From Pseudorhodoferax aquiterrae (lineage in GTDB: Bacteria; Pseudomonadota; Gammaproteobacteria; Burkholderiales; Burkholderiaceae_C): a DNA stretch of 64,000 nucleotides. Made by a program: the position numbers and the translations under genes. The notes under the pieces are model-generated. The model was not told the origin of the DNA. It saw only the letters and a list, made by a program, of their open reading frames with translations, and ran no database searches. This document shows, in pieces, positions 54,917 to 64,000 of the stretch; within the stretch, counting starts at the first letter, position 1, and every line of letters starts with the position of its first letter. The stretch covers positions 1 through 64,000 of the forward strand of contig NZ_BMYK01000016.1 of the NCBI RefSeq assembly GCF_014652235.1. Reading direction: 5' to 3'.

Positions 54917-56136
54917 GCGAATGCCGAGATGCCGGTCTGGGCGCGGCCGAGGACCAGCGCGTGGATGTCGTTGGTGCCTTCCAGCGTGTTGACGGTTTCC
55001 ATGTTCAGCACGTGGCGGATCACGTGGTAGCCGTCGGAGATGCCGTTGCCGCCATGGATGTCGCGCGCCTGCCGCGCGATCTCCAGCGCCTTGCCGGCGC
55101 AGTTGCGCTTCATGAGCGAGACCATCTCCGGGCTGGCGCGGCCCGCGTCGCGCAGGCGGCTGAGCTGCAGGCAGGCGTGCAGCCCCAGTGCGATCTCGGT
55201 CTGCATGTCGGCCAGCTTCTTCTGCACCAGCTGGTTGGCCGCCAGCGGCCGGCCGAACTGCCGGCGGTCCAGCGCGTACTGCCGCGCCGCATGCCAGCAG
55301 AACTCGGCCGCGCCCATGGCGCCCCAGCAGATGCCGAAGCGCGCGTTGTTCAGGCACGCGAACGGCGCGCCGATGCCCTGGGCACCGGGCAGGCGCTGCG
55401 CCTCGGGCACGAACACCTCGTCCATCAGGATCTGCCCGGTGGGCGAGGCGCGCACGGAGAACTTGCCCTCGATCTTGCTGGTGGCCAGGCCCTGCATGCC
55501 GCGCTCCAGGATGAAGCCGCGCACCTCGTCTTCGTCGTCCTTGGCCCAGACCACCATGAGGTCGGCGATGGGCGCATGCGTGATCCAGGTCTTGGTGCCC
55601 GACAGGCGCCAGCCGCCTGCGACCTGGCGTGCGCGCGCCCCCATGGAGCCAGGGTCCGAACCGTGGTCGGGCTCGGTCAAGCCGAAGCAGCCGAGTCGCT
55701 CGGCCCTGGCCATGGCCGGCAGGTAGCGCTCGCGCTGGGCCTGGCTGCCGAACAGGTAGATGGGCATCATCGACAGCGTGCTCTGTACGCCCAGCGCCGA
55801 GCGGAAGGCCGTGTCCACGCGCTCGAACTCGCGGGCGATCAGGCCATAGCCCACATAGCTGATGCCGGCGCAGCCGAAGCCCTCGATGGTCGCGCCCAGG
55901 AAACCCAGCTCGCCCATCTCGCGCATGACGTCCAGGTCGAACTCTTCGTGGCGGTGCGCCATCAGGATGCGCGGCATGAGCCGCTCTTGCGCATAGGCGC
56001 GTGCGCTGTCGCGCACCATGCGCTCCTCCGCGCTGAGCAGCGCATCCAGGCACAGCGGGTCCTGCCAGTCGAAGGCCACGCCCTGCATGGCGGCGCGGCG
56101 CAGGGTCTGGCGGTCGGGTTCGTCCGTGCGCGTCAT
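54913..56136 (-). CDS. Acyl-CoA dehydrogenase, glutaryl-CoA dehydrogenase-like
   Basis: 407-residue FAD enzyme. [13 protein letters not shown] is the FAD/substrate motif of the glutaryl-CoA dehydrogenase group, and [20 protein letters not shown] near residue 380 carries the catalytic Glu in the same place as in GCDH. The start at 56136 overlaps the DUF35 gene stop by four bases. GCDH itself oxidises and decarboxylates glutaryl-CoA, but a related dicarboxyl-CoA could be the substrate. It fits between activation by the ADP-forming ligase and cleavage by the thiolase-like protein. Confidence 0.93.
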   Translation of the reverse strand: MTRTDEPDRQTLRRAAMQGVAFDWQDPLCLDALLSAEERMVRDSARAYAQERLMPRILMAHRHEEFDLDVMREMGELGFLGATIEGFGCAGISYVGYGLIAREFERVDTAFRSALGVQSTLSMMPIYLFGSQAQRERYLPAMARAERLGCFGLTEPDHGSDPGSMGARARQVAGGWRLSGTKTWITHAPIADLMVVWAKDDEDEVRGFILERGMQGLATSKIEGKFSVRASPTGQILMDEVFVPEAQRLPGAQGIGAPFACLNNARFGICWGAMGAAEFCWHAARQYALDRRQFGRPLAANQLVQKKLADMQTEIALGLHACLQLSRLRDAGRASPEMVSLMKRNCAGKALEIARQARDIHGGNGISDGYHVIRHVLNMETVNTLEGTNDIHALVLGRAQTGISAFA

Positions 56137-56564
56137 AGCGGATGGAACTTGGGAATGCCGGCCTCTTCTGAGATGGCCTCGAAGTGCACCCCGACCCGCA
56201 TGCCGACGCGCACGTCCTCGGGCCTGCAATCGGTCAGCTGGGCGTACAGCCGCGCACCATCGTCCAGGTCGATCAGGCACAGCACGATCGGCAGGTCGGC
56301 CTGCCAGCCGGGGTAGTTCATGGCCACCGAGCGCGACACGGTGTGCGCGTAGACGGTGCCGGTGGGGCGCGCGTCGGCCCACTGCAGTTCGCGCGCGCCG
56401 CATTCGATGCACCAGGGTTTGGGATGGAAGTTGAAGGTGGCGCAGCGCCCGCATTTCTGCAGCACCAGGCGCCCCTCCCTGGCGGCGGTCCAGAACGGGC
56501 GGGTCTGGTCGGTGAGCGTGGGCAGCGGCTTGTGCAAGCTGGCGTCGGACATGGTGGAGCTCAT
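56133..56564 (-). CDS. DUF35 OB-fold/zinc-ribbon protein
   Basis: 143 residues. A rubredoxin-like zinc ribbon has CGRC (Cys38, Cys41) and CIEC (Cys52, Cys55), followed by an OB-fold ([12 protein letters not shown], then [11 protein letters not shown]). DUF35 proteins bind acyl-CoA and partner thiolase-fold enzymes, as in the Ltp2-ChsH2 aldolase. The gene overlaps the thiolase-like gene by four bases at its start and the dehydrogenase gene at its end. It is almost certainly the partner subunit of the upstream thiolase-like protein. Confidence 0.93.
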   Translation of the reverse strand: MSSTMSDASLHKPLPTLTDQTRPFWTAAREGRLVLQKCGRCATFNFHPKPWCIECGARELQWADARPTGTVYAHTVSRSVAMNYPGWQADLPIVLCLIDLDDGARLYAQLTDCRPEDVRVGMRVGVHFEAISEEAGIPKFHPL

Positions 56565-57769
56565 TCGTTGGACAGGACGATGGACACGCAGCTGCGGCCG
56601 GGGCGTCCATAGGGGATGCCGCCGAAGCCGCAGGCCGCGCCGATGCGCGCGTTCTTCACCTGGCGCGCGCCGGCTTCGCCGCGCAGCTGCGCCACCGCCT
56701 CGACCAGTGGCATGAAGCCGCCGATGGCCCCGCCGGGCTGGCCGCCCGAGAGCTGGCCGCCGTCGGTGGAGAGCGGGAAGTCGCCGTCGAAGCGCAGGTC
56801 ACGCTCCTCGATGAAGCGCGCGCCCTCGCCCTTCCTGCAAAAGCCCCAGTCCTCCACCGTCAGCATCGAGATGAAGGGGTAGTCGTCGTAGGGCTGGAAG
56901 AAGTCGATGTCGGCATGCGCGACGCCAGCCATCGCCAGCGCTGCCGGGCCGGCGACGGCGAAGCCCGTGGTGGTGATGTCGGGCAGCGCGCGCGGCCCTT
57001 GGTAGTAGTTGTTGGCTTCGCCGAAGCCGCGCAGCCACACCGGCCGGTCGGTCAGGCTGCGCGCGGTGGCGCCCGAGGTGACCACATAGGCCAGGCCGCC
57101 GTTGACGATGGGGACGCAGTCGAGCAGGCGGATCGGGTCGGACAGCATGCGCGAGGCCATGTAGTCGTCCACGCTGAAGGGCTGGCGGTAGATCGCGCCC
57201 TCGTGCAGCGAGGCGTGGAAGCGGTTGCTCGCGGCGATCTTGCCCAGCGTCTCGAAACGCAGGCCCGGGAACTGGTGCATGTAGCGGGTGAGCACCAGCG
57301 CGAACTGCGCGGTGGCGCCCATCACGCCGAAGGGCCCCTGGAAATCCCAGTAGACGCCGCGCGTGCGCTCGGGCGACAGCGGCAGCCCCGGCGCCGCGGA
57401 CGGGATGTTCAGCGGCGTGTCGGCCCCCACCACGAGCACGCGGTCGACGATGCCGGCGCGGATCATGCCGGCCGCGCGCACCAGCATGGCCGCCGCCGAG
57501 GCGCCGCCCTGGTCCGCGCGCAGCAGGATCTGCGGGCTCAGCCCCAGGTTCTCGGCCGTCGCGGCCGACCAGTTCACCGTGTGCGCGGTCTCGGCATGGG
57601 CCACGCCCAGGCCCTGGCCGTCGAAGTCGTTCTTGGACAGGCCGGCCTGTTGCAGCGCCAGGTCGGCCGCCCAGGCGATGTATTCGTCGACCGTGTAGAG
57701 CGTCTCGCCGGGTTTGGCGCGGCTGTAGGGCGTGCGGCCATAGCCGACGATGGCAACGTCTTGGAGCAT
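56561..57769 (-). CDS. Thiolase-fold (SCP2/lipid-transfer type) protein lacking catalytic Cys and His
   Basis: 402 residues of the thiolase superfamily: [13 protein letters not shown] at the N-terminus, [22 protein letters not shown] where the nucleophilic Cys of thiolases normally sits, and [15 protein letters not shown] where GHP is usual. No Cys stands at the nucleophile position, and Gln replaces the His of the GHP motif. This recalls the Ltp2-like aldolases and other non-thiolase members that work with a DUF35 partner, encoded next. C-C bond cleavage of a beta-hydroxy-acyl-CoA is thus more likely than thiolysis. First gene of the five-gene operon. Confidence 0.88.
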   Translation of the reverse strand: MLQDVAIVGYGRTPYSRAKPGETLYTVDEYIAWAADLALQQAGLSKNDFDGQGLGVAHAETAHTVNWSAATAENLGLSPQILLRADQGGASAAAMLVRAAGMIRAGIVDRVLVVGADTPLNIPSAAPGLPLSPERTRGVYWDFQGPFGVMGATAQFALVLTRYMHQFPGLRFETLGKIAASNRFHASLHEGAIYRQPFSVDDYMASRMLSDPIRLLDCVPIVNGGLAYVVTSGATARSLTDRPVWLRGFGEANNYYQGPRALPDITTTGFAVAGPAALAMAGVAHADIDFFQPYDDYPFISMLTVEDWGFCRKGEGARFIEERDLRFDGDFPLSTDGGQLSGGQPGGAIGGFMPLVEAVAQLRGEAGARQVKNARIGAACGFGGIPYGRPGRSCVSIVLSNE

Positions 57770-57860
57770 CGATTGCGTCCTCTGGTGGGAGTGGAAGGTT
57801 CAGCGGCCGGTCGCGGCCGGCGCACCTTGGTCCGTTCGCCCCATTCTCAAAACGGCGCGA

Positions 57861-57881
57861 CTATTCGACAACTTTTGATAG
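57861..57881. promoter_or_regulatory. Candidate LysR binding site
   Basis: CTAT and ATAG bracket a 13-base spacer in the divergent promoter, 39-59 bases before the lysR start codon. It fits the loose LysR rule of a short dyad with a T-N11-A core. Confidence 0.38.
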
Positions 57882-57919
57882 CAAATGCAGAATATTCAGA
57901 TTCCAAATAGAGGAGACGC

Positions 57920-58825
57920 ATGAACCTGCGCACGCTGGACCTGAACCTGCTGCTGGTGTTCGACGCGGTCTATACCGAGCGCAGCATCTCGCGCGCCGCC
58001 TTCAAACTGCACCTGTCGCAGCCCACGGTCAGCAACGCACTGGCGCGCCTGCGCGAGCGCCTGGGCGACGCGCTGTTCGAGCGCAGCGCCCAGGGCATGG
58101 CGCCGACGCCGCGCGCCAAGACGCTGGCCGAACCGATCCGCCAGGCGCTGGCCCTGCTCGAGCGCGGGCTGCGCGGCGGCGACGACTTCGACTACGCACA
58201 CGCCGAACGCGAGTTCGTCGTGGCGGCCGAGGACTACGGCGAGACCGTGGTGCTGCCGCGCTTCATCGACTGGCTGGGGCAGGTCGCACCCGGCATCCGC
58301 ATCCGCATCCGGCCCGAGCCCGGCGCGCAGCTGCAGGCCGAGCTGCGCGAAGGCACGGTGGACCTCGCGCTCGACTACTTCGCCCCACAGGACCCCGCGG
58401 TGCTCAGCAGCTGCGTGCTGACCGAGAGCCTGCTCACGCTGGCCCGGCGCGACCACCCGCTGGTGGGCGAACGCCTGGGCCTGGAGACCTACCTCGCGCT
58501 GCGCCACGTGGTGCTGGCGCACCAGGGCCATTCGCGCCCCATGATCGACCTGGCGCTGGCCAAGCGCGGGCTGTCGCGCCACATCGCGGTGACGGTGCCG
58601 CACTTCCTGTCGATGCCGCTGCTGGTGCAGACCAGCGACCTGGTCTGCACGCTGCCGCGCCGCATGGGCCAGCTCTACGCCGACCATTTCCGGCTCAAGG
58701 CGCATGCGGTGCCGCTGCGCACGCCGCAGTTCCCGGTCTACCTGCTGTGGCACCGCAACGCCGAGCAGGACACCGGGCACCGCTGGTTCCGCGAGCACCT
58801 GGTGGAGTTCTGCCAGCGGCTGTGA
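57920..58825 (+). CDS. LysR-family transcriptional regulator (acyl-CoA operon)
   Basis: 301 residues. HTH: LLLVFDAVYTERSISRAAFKLHLSQPTVSNALARLRERLGDALFER (in part), then a NodD/LinR-like effector domain with VDLALDYFAPQDP. The start ATG has GAGGAG five bases upstream. It is divergent from the thiolase-like operon across 150 bases and is the obvious regulator of that operon. The effector could be the acid or acyl-CoA intermediate. Confidence 0.94.
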   Translation: MNLRTLDLNLLLVFDAVYTERSISRAAFKLHLSQPTVSNALARLRERLGDALFERSAQGMAPTPRAKTLAEPIRQALALLERGLRGGDDFDYAHAEREFVVAAEDYGETVVLPRFIDWLGQVAPGIRIRIRPEPGAQLQAELREGTVDLALDYFAPQDPAVLSSCVLTESLLTLARRDHPLVGERLGLETYLALRHVVLAHQGHSRPMIDLALAKRGLSRHIAVTVPHFLSMPLLVQTSDLVCTLPRRMGQLYADHFRLKAHAVPLRTPQFPVYLLWHRNAEQDTGHRWFREHLVEFCQRL

Positions 58826-58936
58826 CGCCGTGCGGCGCGCGGCGCACCCTGGCGGCTGCGGCCGGCAGGCCGGACGCCGGATTGGGGTAGAAAGCCCTCC
58901 CCGCGGCCCGCTGCCGCGCCCTCCCACAAGGTCCCC

Positions 58937-60565
58937 ATGCTCGGAGCCCAGCTCATCGTCCGCGCGCTCGCGCGCCAGGGCGTCACCACCGTCTTCAGCC
59001 TGCCCGGCAACCAGATCATGCCGGTCTACGACGCCTGCCTGGACGCCGGCCTCCGCATCGTCCACGTGCGCCACGAGGCCGCGGCCGTGGCCATGGCCGA
59101 CGCCTGGGCCCAGGTCACGGGCCATGTCGGCGTCGCCCTGCTGACGGCCGGCCCGGGCCTGGCCAACGGCCTGGCGCCGCTGATGTCGGCGCTGCACGCC
59201 GAAAGCCCGGTGCTGCTGCTGTCCGGCGACACGCCGCTGGCCGAGGACGGCCTGGGCGCGTTCCAGGAACTCGACCAGGCCGGCATGACCCGGCCCGTCA
59301 CCAAGGCGGCCCGCCGCGTGCGCACGCTGGACGAGCTGGCCGGCGCCATCGACACCGCCATGGCGCAGGCGCTGGCGCCGCGCCGCGGCCCGGTGCATCT
59401 GGCGCTGCCGTTCGACCTGCTGACGGCCAGGACGGGCCTGGCCGACCTGCCGCCCCTGCCCGCGGCCGCGGCCGCACCGGCCGCGGACGGCGCCACCACC
59501 GACACGCTGGCCGCGCTGCTGGCCCAGGCACAGCGCCCGCTGCTGCTGGCCGGCCCCAGCGCGGCCCGCGTGCACCAGCGCGCCGCCTGGCAGGCACGCA
59601 GCGAGGCCCTGGCCACCCCGCTGCTATGTCTGGAGAGCCCGCGCGGCCTGCGCGATCCTTCGCTGGGCGCGGCCGCCGAATGCCTGGCCGGCGCCGACCT
59701 GCTGGTGCTGGCCGGCAAGCCGCTGGACTTCACGCTGGGCTTCGGCCGCAGCAGCGTGTTCGGGCCGCAGGCCCGCGTCGTCGTGCTGGACCCGGACCCA
59801 GCGCTGGTCGCACGTGCGCGCCGACAGCTCGGCGACCGGCTGGCCCTGGCCTGCGTCTGCGAGAGCGGCGCGGCGCTGGACGCGGCCATCGCCCGCGCCA
59901 TGCCCCCGCCCGACCGCAGCGACTGGCGGCGCACCGTGGCCACCGCGCTGCAAACGCGCAGCCAGCCCAAGCCGGCGCCCGTGGCGCCCGGCCGCATGGG
60001 CTCGCGCGCGCTGTGCGAGCAGGTGCAGCAGTTCCTGGCCAGCGCGCACGCGCCCATCGTGGTCTGCGATGGCGGCGAGTTCGGCCAGTGGGCGCAGGCC
60101 TTCTGCCAGGCCCCGGTGCGCATCGTCAACGGCGTGGCGGGCGCCATCGGCGGCGGGCTGCCCCAGGCCATCGCGGCCAAGATCGCGCGGCCCGAGGCCA
60201 CGGTGGTCGTGCTGATGGGCGACGGCACGGCGGGCTTTCACCTCATGGAGCTGGACACGGCCGTGCGCGAGGCCGCGCCCGTGATTGCCGTCATCGGCAA
60301 CGACCTGCGCTGGAACACCGAGCACCAGATCCAGCTGCGCAACTACGGGCCGCAGCGCCTGGTCGGCTGCCAGCTGGCCGAAAGCGCGCGCTACCACGCG
60401 GTGGCGCAGGCGCTGGGCGGCTTCGGCGCTGCGGTGCACGCGGAAGCGGACCTCGCCACCGCCCTGCGCCAGGCCCAGGCCAGCGGGCTGCCGGCCTGCA
60501 TCGACGTGGCCATCGACGGCCAACCCGCGCCGGTGTTCGGCGCAGCGCAGACCACTGGACACTGA
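58937..60565 (+). CDS. TPP-dependent enzyme (acetolactate synthase/2-hydroxyacyl-CoA lyase superfamily)
   Basis: 542 residues. The catalytic Glu lies in VRHEAAAVAMADAWA near residue 48-50, LTAGPGLANG follows, and the TPP/Mg motif GDGTAGFHLMELDTAVREAAP is complete, with GNDLRWNTEHQIQ. It lacks the AHAS C-terminal signature of the other copy in this window. Could be a 2-hydroxyacyl-CoA lyase, sulfoacetaldehyde-type or other 2-oxoacid decarboxylase; specificity is not readable. The downstream GNAT gene starts 5 bases after its stop. Confidence 0.88.
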   Translation: MLGAQLIVRALARQGVTTVFSLPGNQIMPVYDACLDAGLRIVHVRHEAAAVAMADAWAQVTGHVGVALLTAGPGLANGLAPLMSALHAESPVLLLSGDTPLAEDGLGAFQELDQAGMTRPVTKAARRVRTLDELAGAIDTAMAQALAPRRGPVHLALPFDLLTARTGLADLPPLPAAAAAPAADGATTDTLAALLAQAQRPLLLAGPSAARVHQRAAWQARSEALATPLLCLESPRGLRDPSLGAAAECLAGADLLVLAGKPLDFTLGFGRSSVFGPQARVVVLDPDPALVARARRQLGDRLALACVCESGAALDAAIARAMPPPDRSDWRRTVATALQTRSQPKPAPVAPGRMGSRALCEQVQQFLASAHAPIVVCDGGEFGQWAQAFCQAPVRIVNGVAGAIGGGLPQAIAAKIARPEATVVVLMGDGTAGFHLMELDTAVREAAPVIAVIGNDLRWNTEHQIQLRNYGPQRLVGCQLAESARYHAVAQALGGFGAAVHAEADLATALRQAQASGLPACIDVAIDGQPAPVFGAAQTTGH

Positions 60566-60570
60566 GCGCC

Positions 60571-60987
60571 ATGCAGATCCGTCCCTACCTGGAGGCCGAC
60601 GAGGCCGCCGTCGTCGCGCTCTGGCAGGCCTGCGGCCTGACCCGCCCCTGGAACGACCCGCACAAGGACATCGCGCGCAAGCTCACGGTGCAGCGCGAGC
60701 TGTTCCTGGTCGGCGAACGCGACGCCCGCATCGTCGCCAGCGTGATGGCCGGCTACGAGGGCCACCGCGGCTGGGTCAACTACCTGGCCGTAGCGCCCGA
60801 ACTGCGGGGCCAGGGCCATGGCGCCGCGCTGATGCAGCACGTCGAGCAGGCGCTGCGCGCGCGCGGCTGCCCCAAGATCAGCCTGCTCGTGCGCTCGAGC
60901 AACAGCGCCGTGCTGGCCTTCTACCGCCGCCTGGGCTATGCGGTGGACGAGGCCGTGCCCCTGGGCAAGCGGCTGATTCCGGACTGA
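60571..60987 (+). CDS. GNAT-family N-acetyltransferase (YpeA-like)
   Basis: 138 residues. The acetyl-CoA-binding motif A reads YLAVAPELRGQGHGAALM; the end SNSAVLAFYRRLGYAVDE is the usual motif B. The ATG at 60571 is 5 bases after the TPP-enzyme stop. It resembles YpeA; the acetyl acceptor is unknown. Followed by an EamA permease gene 23 bases later, so these three may form one transcript. Confidence 0.92.
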   Translation: MQIRPYLEADEAAVVALWQACGLTRPWNDPHKDIARKLTVQRELFLVGERDARIVASVMAGYEGHRGWVNYLAVAPELRGQGHGAALMQHVEQALRARGCPKISLLVRSSNSAVLAFYRRLGYAVDEAVPLGKRLIPD

Positions 60988-61010
60988 CCAGGGGGCACAA
61001 TCCGCGCCCC

Positions 61011-61925
61011 ATGCCCGCACCCGCACTGCTTCCCCGCCCGACCGCCCTGCTGCTGCTGTCGGCCATCGCCTGCTGCTTCGCCGGCAACCACGTGGCCGCG
61101 CGGCTCGCGTTCGACGACGGCGCCGGCGTGCTGACGGCCGTGCTGTGCCGCGCCGGCACCGCGCTGCTGGTGCTCGGCACGCTGGTGCTGGTGCGGCATG
61201 AGCGGCTGGCGTTGCCGGCCGCCACGCGCCGCTGGCAGCTGCTGCTGGGCTTGTTGATCGCCGTGCAGAGCCTGTGCCTGTACTCGGCTGTGGCGCGCAT
61301 CCCGGTGGCGTTGGCGCTGCTGCTGGGCAATACCTTCCCGGTGCTGCTGGCGCTGCTGAACTGGGCCAGCGGCGGCCAGCCGCCGACGCGGCGCGCCTGC
61401 GCGGTCATGGGCGTGGTGCTGCTGGGCCTGCTGCTCGCGCTGAACGTGCCGGCGCGCCTGGAGGAGGCGCGCACCGGCACGGGCGGCATCGCCTGGGGCG
61501 CCGGCGTGGCCTTCGCGCTGACGGCGGCCTCGGTGTTCGCCTGCGCGCTGTGGGTCACCGACCGCAAGCTCGCCGCGCTGCCGGGCACGGTGCGCAGCTT
61601 CTACACCATGCTCACGGTCTGCTGCAGCCTGGCCATCGCCGGCGCGGCCGGCGCCATTCCTGGCGGCATGGCCTGGCCCCAGCACAGCCAGGGCTGGGCC
61701 GGCCTGGTGGTGCTGATGCTGCTCTACACCACGGGCTTCACGCTGCTGTTCGTGACGGTGCCGCGGCTGGACATGGCGCGCAACGCGCCCATGATGAACG
61801 TGGAGCCCATCGCCACGCTGTTCATCGGCTGGGCCGTGCTGGGCCAGTGGCTGGCGCCGATCCAGATCGCGGGCACGCTGGTGGTGCTGGCCGGCATCGT
61901 GCTGCTCTCGCGCGATCGGCGTTGA
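61011..61925 (+). CDS. EamA-family (DMT superfamily) transporter
   Basis: 304 residues with ten membrane spans in two EamA repeats; the second ends with MMNVEPIATLFIGWAVLGQWLAP, a standard EamA feature. DMT proteins export or exchange small metabolites such as amino acids at the inner membrane. Start ATG at 61011. The substrate is unknown. Follows the GNAT gene and precedes the trehalase gene, 43 bases away. Confidence 0.93.
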   Translation: MPAPALLPRPTALLLLSAIACCFAGNHVAARLAFDDGAGVLTAVLCRAGTALLVLGTLVLVRHERLALPAATRRWQLLLGLLIAVQSLCLYSAVARIPVALALLLGNTFPVLLALLNWASGGQPPTRRACAVMGVVLLGLLLALNVPARLEEARTGTGGIAWGAGVAFALTAASVFACALWVTDRKLAALPGTVRSFYTMLTVCCSLAIAGAAGAIPGGMAWPQHSQGWAGLVVLMLLYTTGFTLLFVTVPRLDMARNAPMMNVEPIATLFIGWAVLGQWLAPIQIAGTLVVLAGIVLLSRDRR

Positions 61926-61968
61926 CCGACAGCGTGCGGCGGCCGAAGCGGGCAAGATCGGCGCGTCC

Positions 61969-63564
61969 ATGCACCCCGCACCGCCCGCCCCCCGCGGCAT
62001 CCACACCGAGCCCGCCACACGCCACGCCGCGGCCCAACGCCACCCGCCGCCGGACACGCTGACACCGGCCGACCGCTACGCGGAACTCTTCGAGGCGGTG
62101 CAGCGCGCAGGTGTGTTCGCCGACAGCAAGACCTTTCCCGACTGCGCGCCGCGCGGTGCGCCCGAACAGATCCTCGCGGCCTACCGCCGAGACTGCACGG
62201 CGCCGGGCTTCGACCTCGCCGCCTTCGTGGCCGCGCATTTCGAGCCCCAGCGGCCGGCGCTGGCCAGCCATGCCGGCGCGCCGGCGCAGGACCTGCGCGG
62301 CCACATCGACGCACTGTGGGACGCGCTGACGCGCCACCCCGACCGGCACCCGCACCGCGGCTCGCTGCTGGCGCTGCCGCATCCCTACGTGGTGCCGGGC
62401 GGGCGCTTCGTCGAGATGTACTACTGGGATTCGTACTTCACCATGCTGGGCCTGGCGGCCAGCGGCCGCACGCAGCTGCTGCATGCGATGACCGACAACT
62501 TCGCCTACCTGATCGAGCGCTTCGGCCATGTGCCCAACGGCACGCGCACCTACTACCTGAGCCGCTCGCAGCCGCCGCTGTTCGCCTGCATGGCCGAGCT
62601 CTGCGAGGGCTGCGGCGGCCAGGGCGCGCTGCGCTACCTGCCCCAGCTGCTGCGCGAACACGCCTTCTGGATGGACGGCGCCGACCGGCTGGCCCCGGGC
62701 CAGGCCCACCGGCGCGTGGTGCGGCTGGCCGATGGCACGCTGCTCAACCGCTACTGGGACGACCGCGACCAGCCGCGCGAGGAGGCCTGGCGCGAGGACG
62801 TGGCCACCGCCGCGGCGGCGCCGCAGCGGCCGGCGGCCGAGGTGTTCCGCGACCTGCGCGCCGCCGCCGAGTCGGGCTGGGACTTCAGCAGCCGCTGGCT
62901 GGACGCCCCGGCGCCCGGCAGCGACCGGCTGCAGGCCCTGGCCAGCATCCGCACCACACGCATCCTGCCGGTGGACCTCAATGCGCTGCTGCACAAGCTG
63001 GAAAGCCGCATCGCCCACCTGGCCGCGCAGGCCGGCGACCACGCCACGGCGCGCGGGCACCAGGCCCTGGCCGACGCGCGCCACGCGGCCATGGACCGCT
63101 GGCTCTGGAACGAGGACGCAGGCGCCTGGCTCGACCTGGACTGGCCCGCGCAGCGGCCGCGCCCGGCCCTCAATGCCGCCACCGCCACACCGCTGTTCAC
63201 GCGCACGGCCAGTGCCGCGCAGGCGCGCCGGCTGGCCGACACGCTGGCGCGCCGCCTGCTCGTGCCAGGCGGCCTGGCCACGACCGAGCAATGCAGCGCC
63301 GAGCAATGGGACCGGCCCAACGGCTGGGCGCCGCTGCAATGGATCGCCGTCGAAGGCCTGGCCGCCTACGGCCTGGACGCACTGGCCGGCGAGATCCGCA
63401 CGCGCTGGCTGCGCACCGTGCAAGCGGTGTACGGCCGCGAGCACCGGCTGGTCGAGAAGTACGCGCTGCGGGCCCATCCCGAGGCCCAGGGCGGCAGCGG
63501 CGGCGAGTACCCGCTGCAGGACGGCTTCGGCTGGACCAATGGCGTCACGCGCCAATGGCTTTGA
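61969..63564 (+). CDS. Alpha,alpha-trehalase (GH37)
   Basis: 531 residues. GH37 signatures are clear: PGGRFVEMYYWDSY (about 143-156) and QWDRPNGWAPLQW near residue 445. It hydrolyses trehalose to two glucose. The N-terminal 40 residues are Pro/His-rich with no hydrophobic core, so no signal peptide is seen and a cytoplasmic TreF-type enzyme is likely. Both catalytic acids appear present (Asp in the SGWDFSSRW region and Glu in GEYPLQDGFGWTNG). Transcribed with the EamA gene and followed 23 bases later by the NYN gene. Confidence 0.93.
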   Translation: MHPAPPAPRGIHTEPATRHAAAQRHPPPDTLTPADRYAELFEAVQRAGVFADSKTFPDCAPRGAPEQILAAYRRDCTAPGFDLAAFVAAHFEPQRPALASHAGAPAQDLRGHIDALWDALTRHPDRHPHRGSLLALPHPYVVPGGRFVEMYYWDSYFTMLGLAASGRTQLLHAMTDNFAYLIERFGHVPNGTRTYYLSRSQPPLFACMAELCEGCGGQGALRYLPQLLREHAFWMDGADRLAPGQAHRRVVRLADGTLLNRYWDDRDQPREEAWREDVATAAAAPQRPAAEVFRDLRAAAESGWDFSSRWLDAPAPGSDRLQALASIRTTRILPVDLNALLHKLESRIAHLAAQAGDHATARGHQALADARHAAMDRWLWNEDAGAWLDLDWPAQRPRPALNAATATPLFTRTASAAQARRLADTLARRLLVPGGLATTEQCSAEQWDRPNGWAPLQWIAVEGLAAYGLDALAGEIRTRWLRTVQAVYGREHRLVEKYALRAHPEAQGGSGGEYPLQDGFGWTNGVTRQWL

Positions 63565-63587
63565 GGCCGCGGCTACGATCGCGGCCC

Positions 63588-64000
63588 ATGCCGCATTCCC
63601 ATGAACCGCCCTGCGTCGCCCTGTACTGGGATTTCGAGAACCTGCACGCCGGCCTGGTCGAGGCCCGCGCGGGCGAAGGCCACTATGCCAAACCCGACGT
63701 GCGCTTCAAGCTGCAGGAGCCGCTCGTGGACGTGGCGGCCGTCACCGCTGCGGCCACCACGCAGGGCCCGCTGGCCATCCACCGCGCCTACTGCAACTGG
63801 CAGTTCTTCAGCCGCTACCGCGACGCGCTGATGCAGGCCGGCATGGACTTGGTGCAGATGTTCCCGCCCGGCGGCGCGGCCAAGAACGGCGCCGACATCC
63901 GGCTCAGCCTGGACGTGCTGGAGGACCTCGGGCGCTTCCCGCACATCCGCACCGTGGTGGTGGTGGGCGGCGACAGCGACTTCCTGCCGCTGGCGCAGAA
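63588..64000 (+). CDS. NYN-domain (PIN-like, LabA/DUF88) protein, truncated by window edge
   Basis: 137 codons are visible, the start ATG at 63588 being internal to no other gene. The NYN nuclease fold is seen from Asp15 and Asn18 in YWDFENLH, the acidic KNGADIRLSLD and the VVVVGGDSDFLPLA end. These are three of the acidic positions expected for metal binding. The family includes RNases and regulators such as LabA. The C-terminus, which would tell whether an OST-HTH domain follows, is outside the window. Confidence 0.88.
   Translation, partial: MPHSHEPPCVALYWDFENLHAGLVEARAGEGHYAKPDVRFKLQEPLVDVAAVTAAATTQGPLAIHRAYCNWQFFSRYRDALMQAGMDLVQMFPPGGAAKNGADIRLSLDVLEDLGRFPHIRTVVVVGGDSDFLPLAQ

Overview
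This is a chromosomal segment of very high G+C, densely coding on both strands. It most likely comes from a betaproteobacterium of the order Burkholderiales, probably Comamonadaceae. The evidence is four orphan Bug/TctC-type periplasmic binding proteins without TctA/TctB partners (a hallmark of that order), the form of the housekeeping proteins (TyrS, EF-G, AnmK, NADP-GdhA) and the many small catabolic operons each led by a LysR, IclR or AraC regulator. I see no rRNA, tRNA, CRISPR array or prophage. The only clear mobile element is the 3' part of an IS5-type transposase on the left edge. No stretch longer than about 300 bases lacks a gene.

Layout from left to right. 1-800: IS5-family transposase end and a small membrane gene. 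800-4670: anmK and an M23 peptidase (cell-wall recycling), divergent from tyrS. 4700-9450: AraC regulator and a Bug-SDR-FAH-DenD-like epimerase operon. 9460-12790: histidine kinase and FixJ-like regulator followed by a secreted heme-binding-type protein and a secreted ankyrin protein. 12800-16345: Rrf2 regulator with a thioredoxin-reductase-like flavoprotein, then a stand-alone fusA with its own terminator and a possible leader peptide. 16530-21820: IclR regulator divergent from a Rieske oxygenase-Bug-aldehyde dehydrogenase-reductase operon. 21940-27630: gdhA, a two-component system, and a divergent TonB-dependent siderophore receptor with a Fur-like box.

27620-30210: an ECF42-type sigma factor with a VOC protein and two YciI/DGPF proteins. 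30340-31400: a DUF1016 nuclease gene broken by two compensating frameshifts. 31560-38680: metallo-beta-lactamase-fold lipoprotein, MscS-type channel, an apparently exported SAM methyltransferase coupled to an APC permease, and a diguanylate cyclase. 38780-45880: phytase-esterase-like lipoprotein, LysR regulator, and an esterase-Bug operon with a divergent IclR regulator. 45880-46116: an inverted-repeat element between convergent genes. 46110-51620: MFS exporter, acetolactate-synthase-type catalytic subunit with a divergent Lrp regulator, an outer-membrane barrel and a DUF3455 lipoprotein. 51730-58830: a tightly overlapping acyl-CoA operon (thiolase-like, DUF35, acyl-CoA dehydrogenase, ADP-forming ligase, Bug) with a divergent LysR. 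58930-64000: a second TPP enzyme, GNAT, EamA permease, trehalase and a truncated NYN-domain gene.

The common theme is scavenging of organic acids and aromatic or acyl compounds. Each catabolic operon carries its own binding protein and local regulator, several with visible palindromic operators in the divergent promoter. The most unusual points are the signal-peptide-bearing methyltransferase, the thiolase-like protein lacking the usual Cys and His, the Rrf2 operator lying over its own start codon, the fusA leader ORF, and the inverted-repeat element at 45883-46116.
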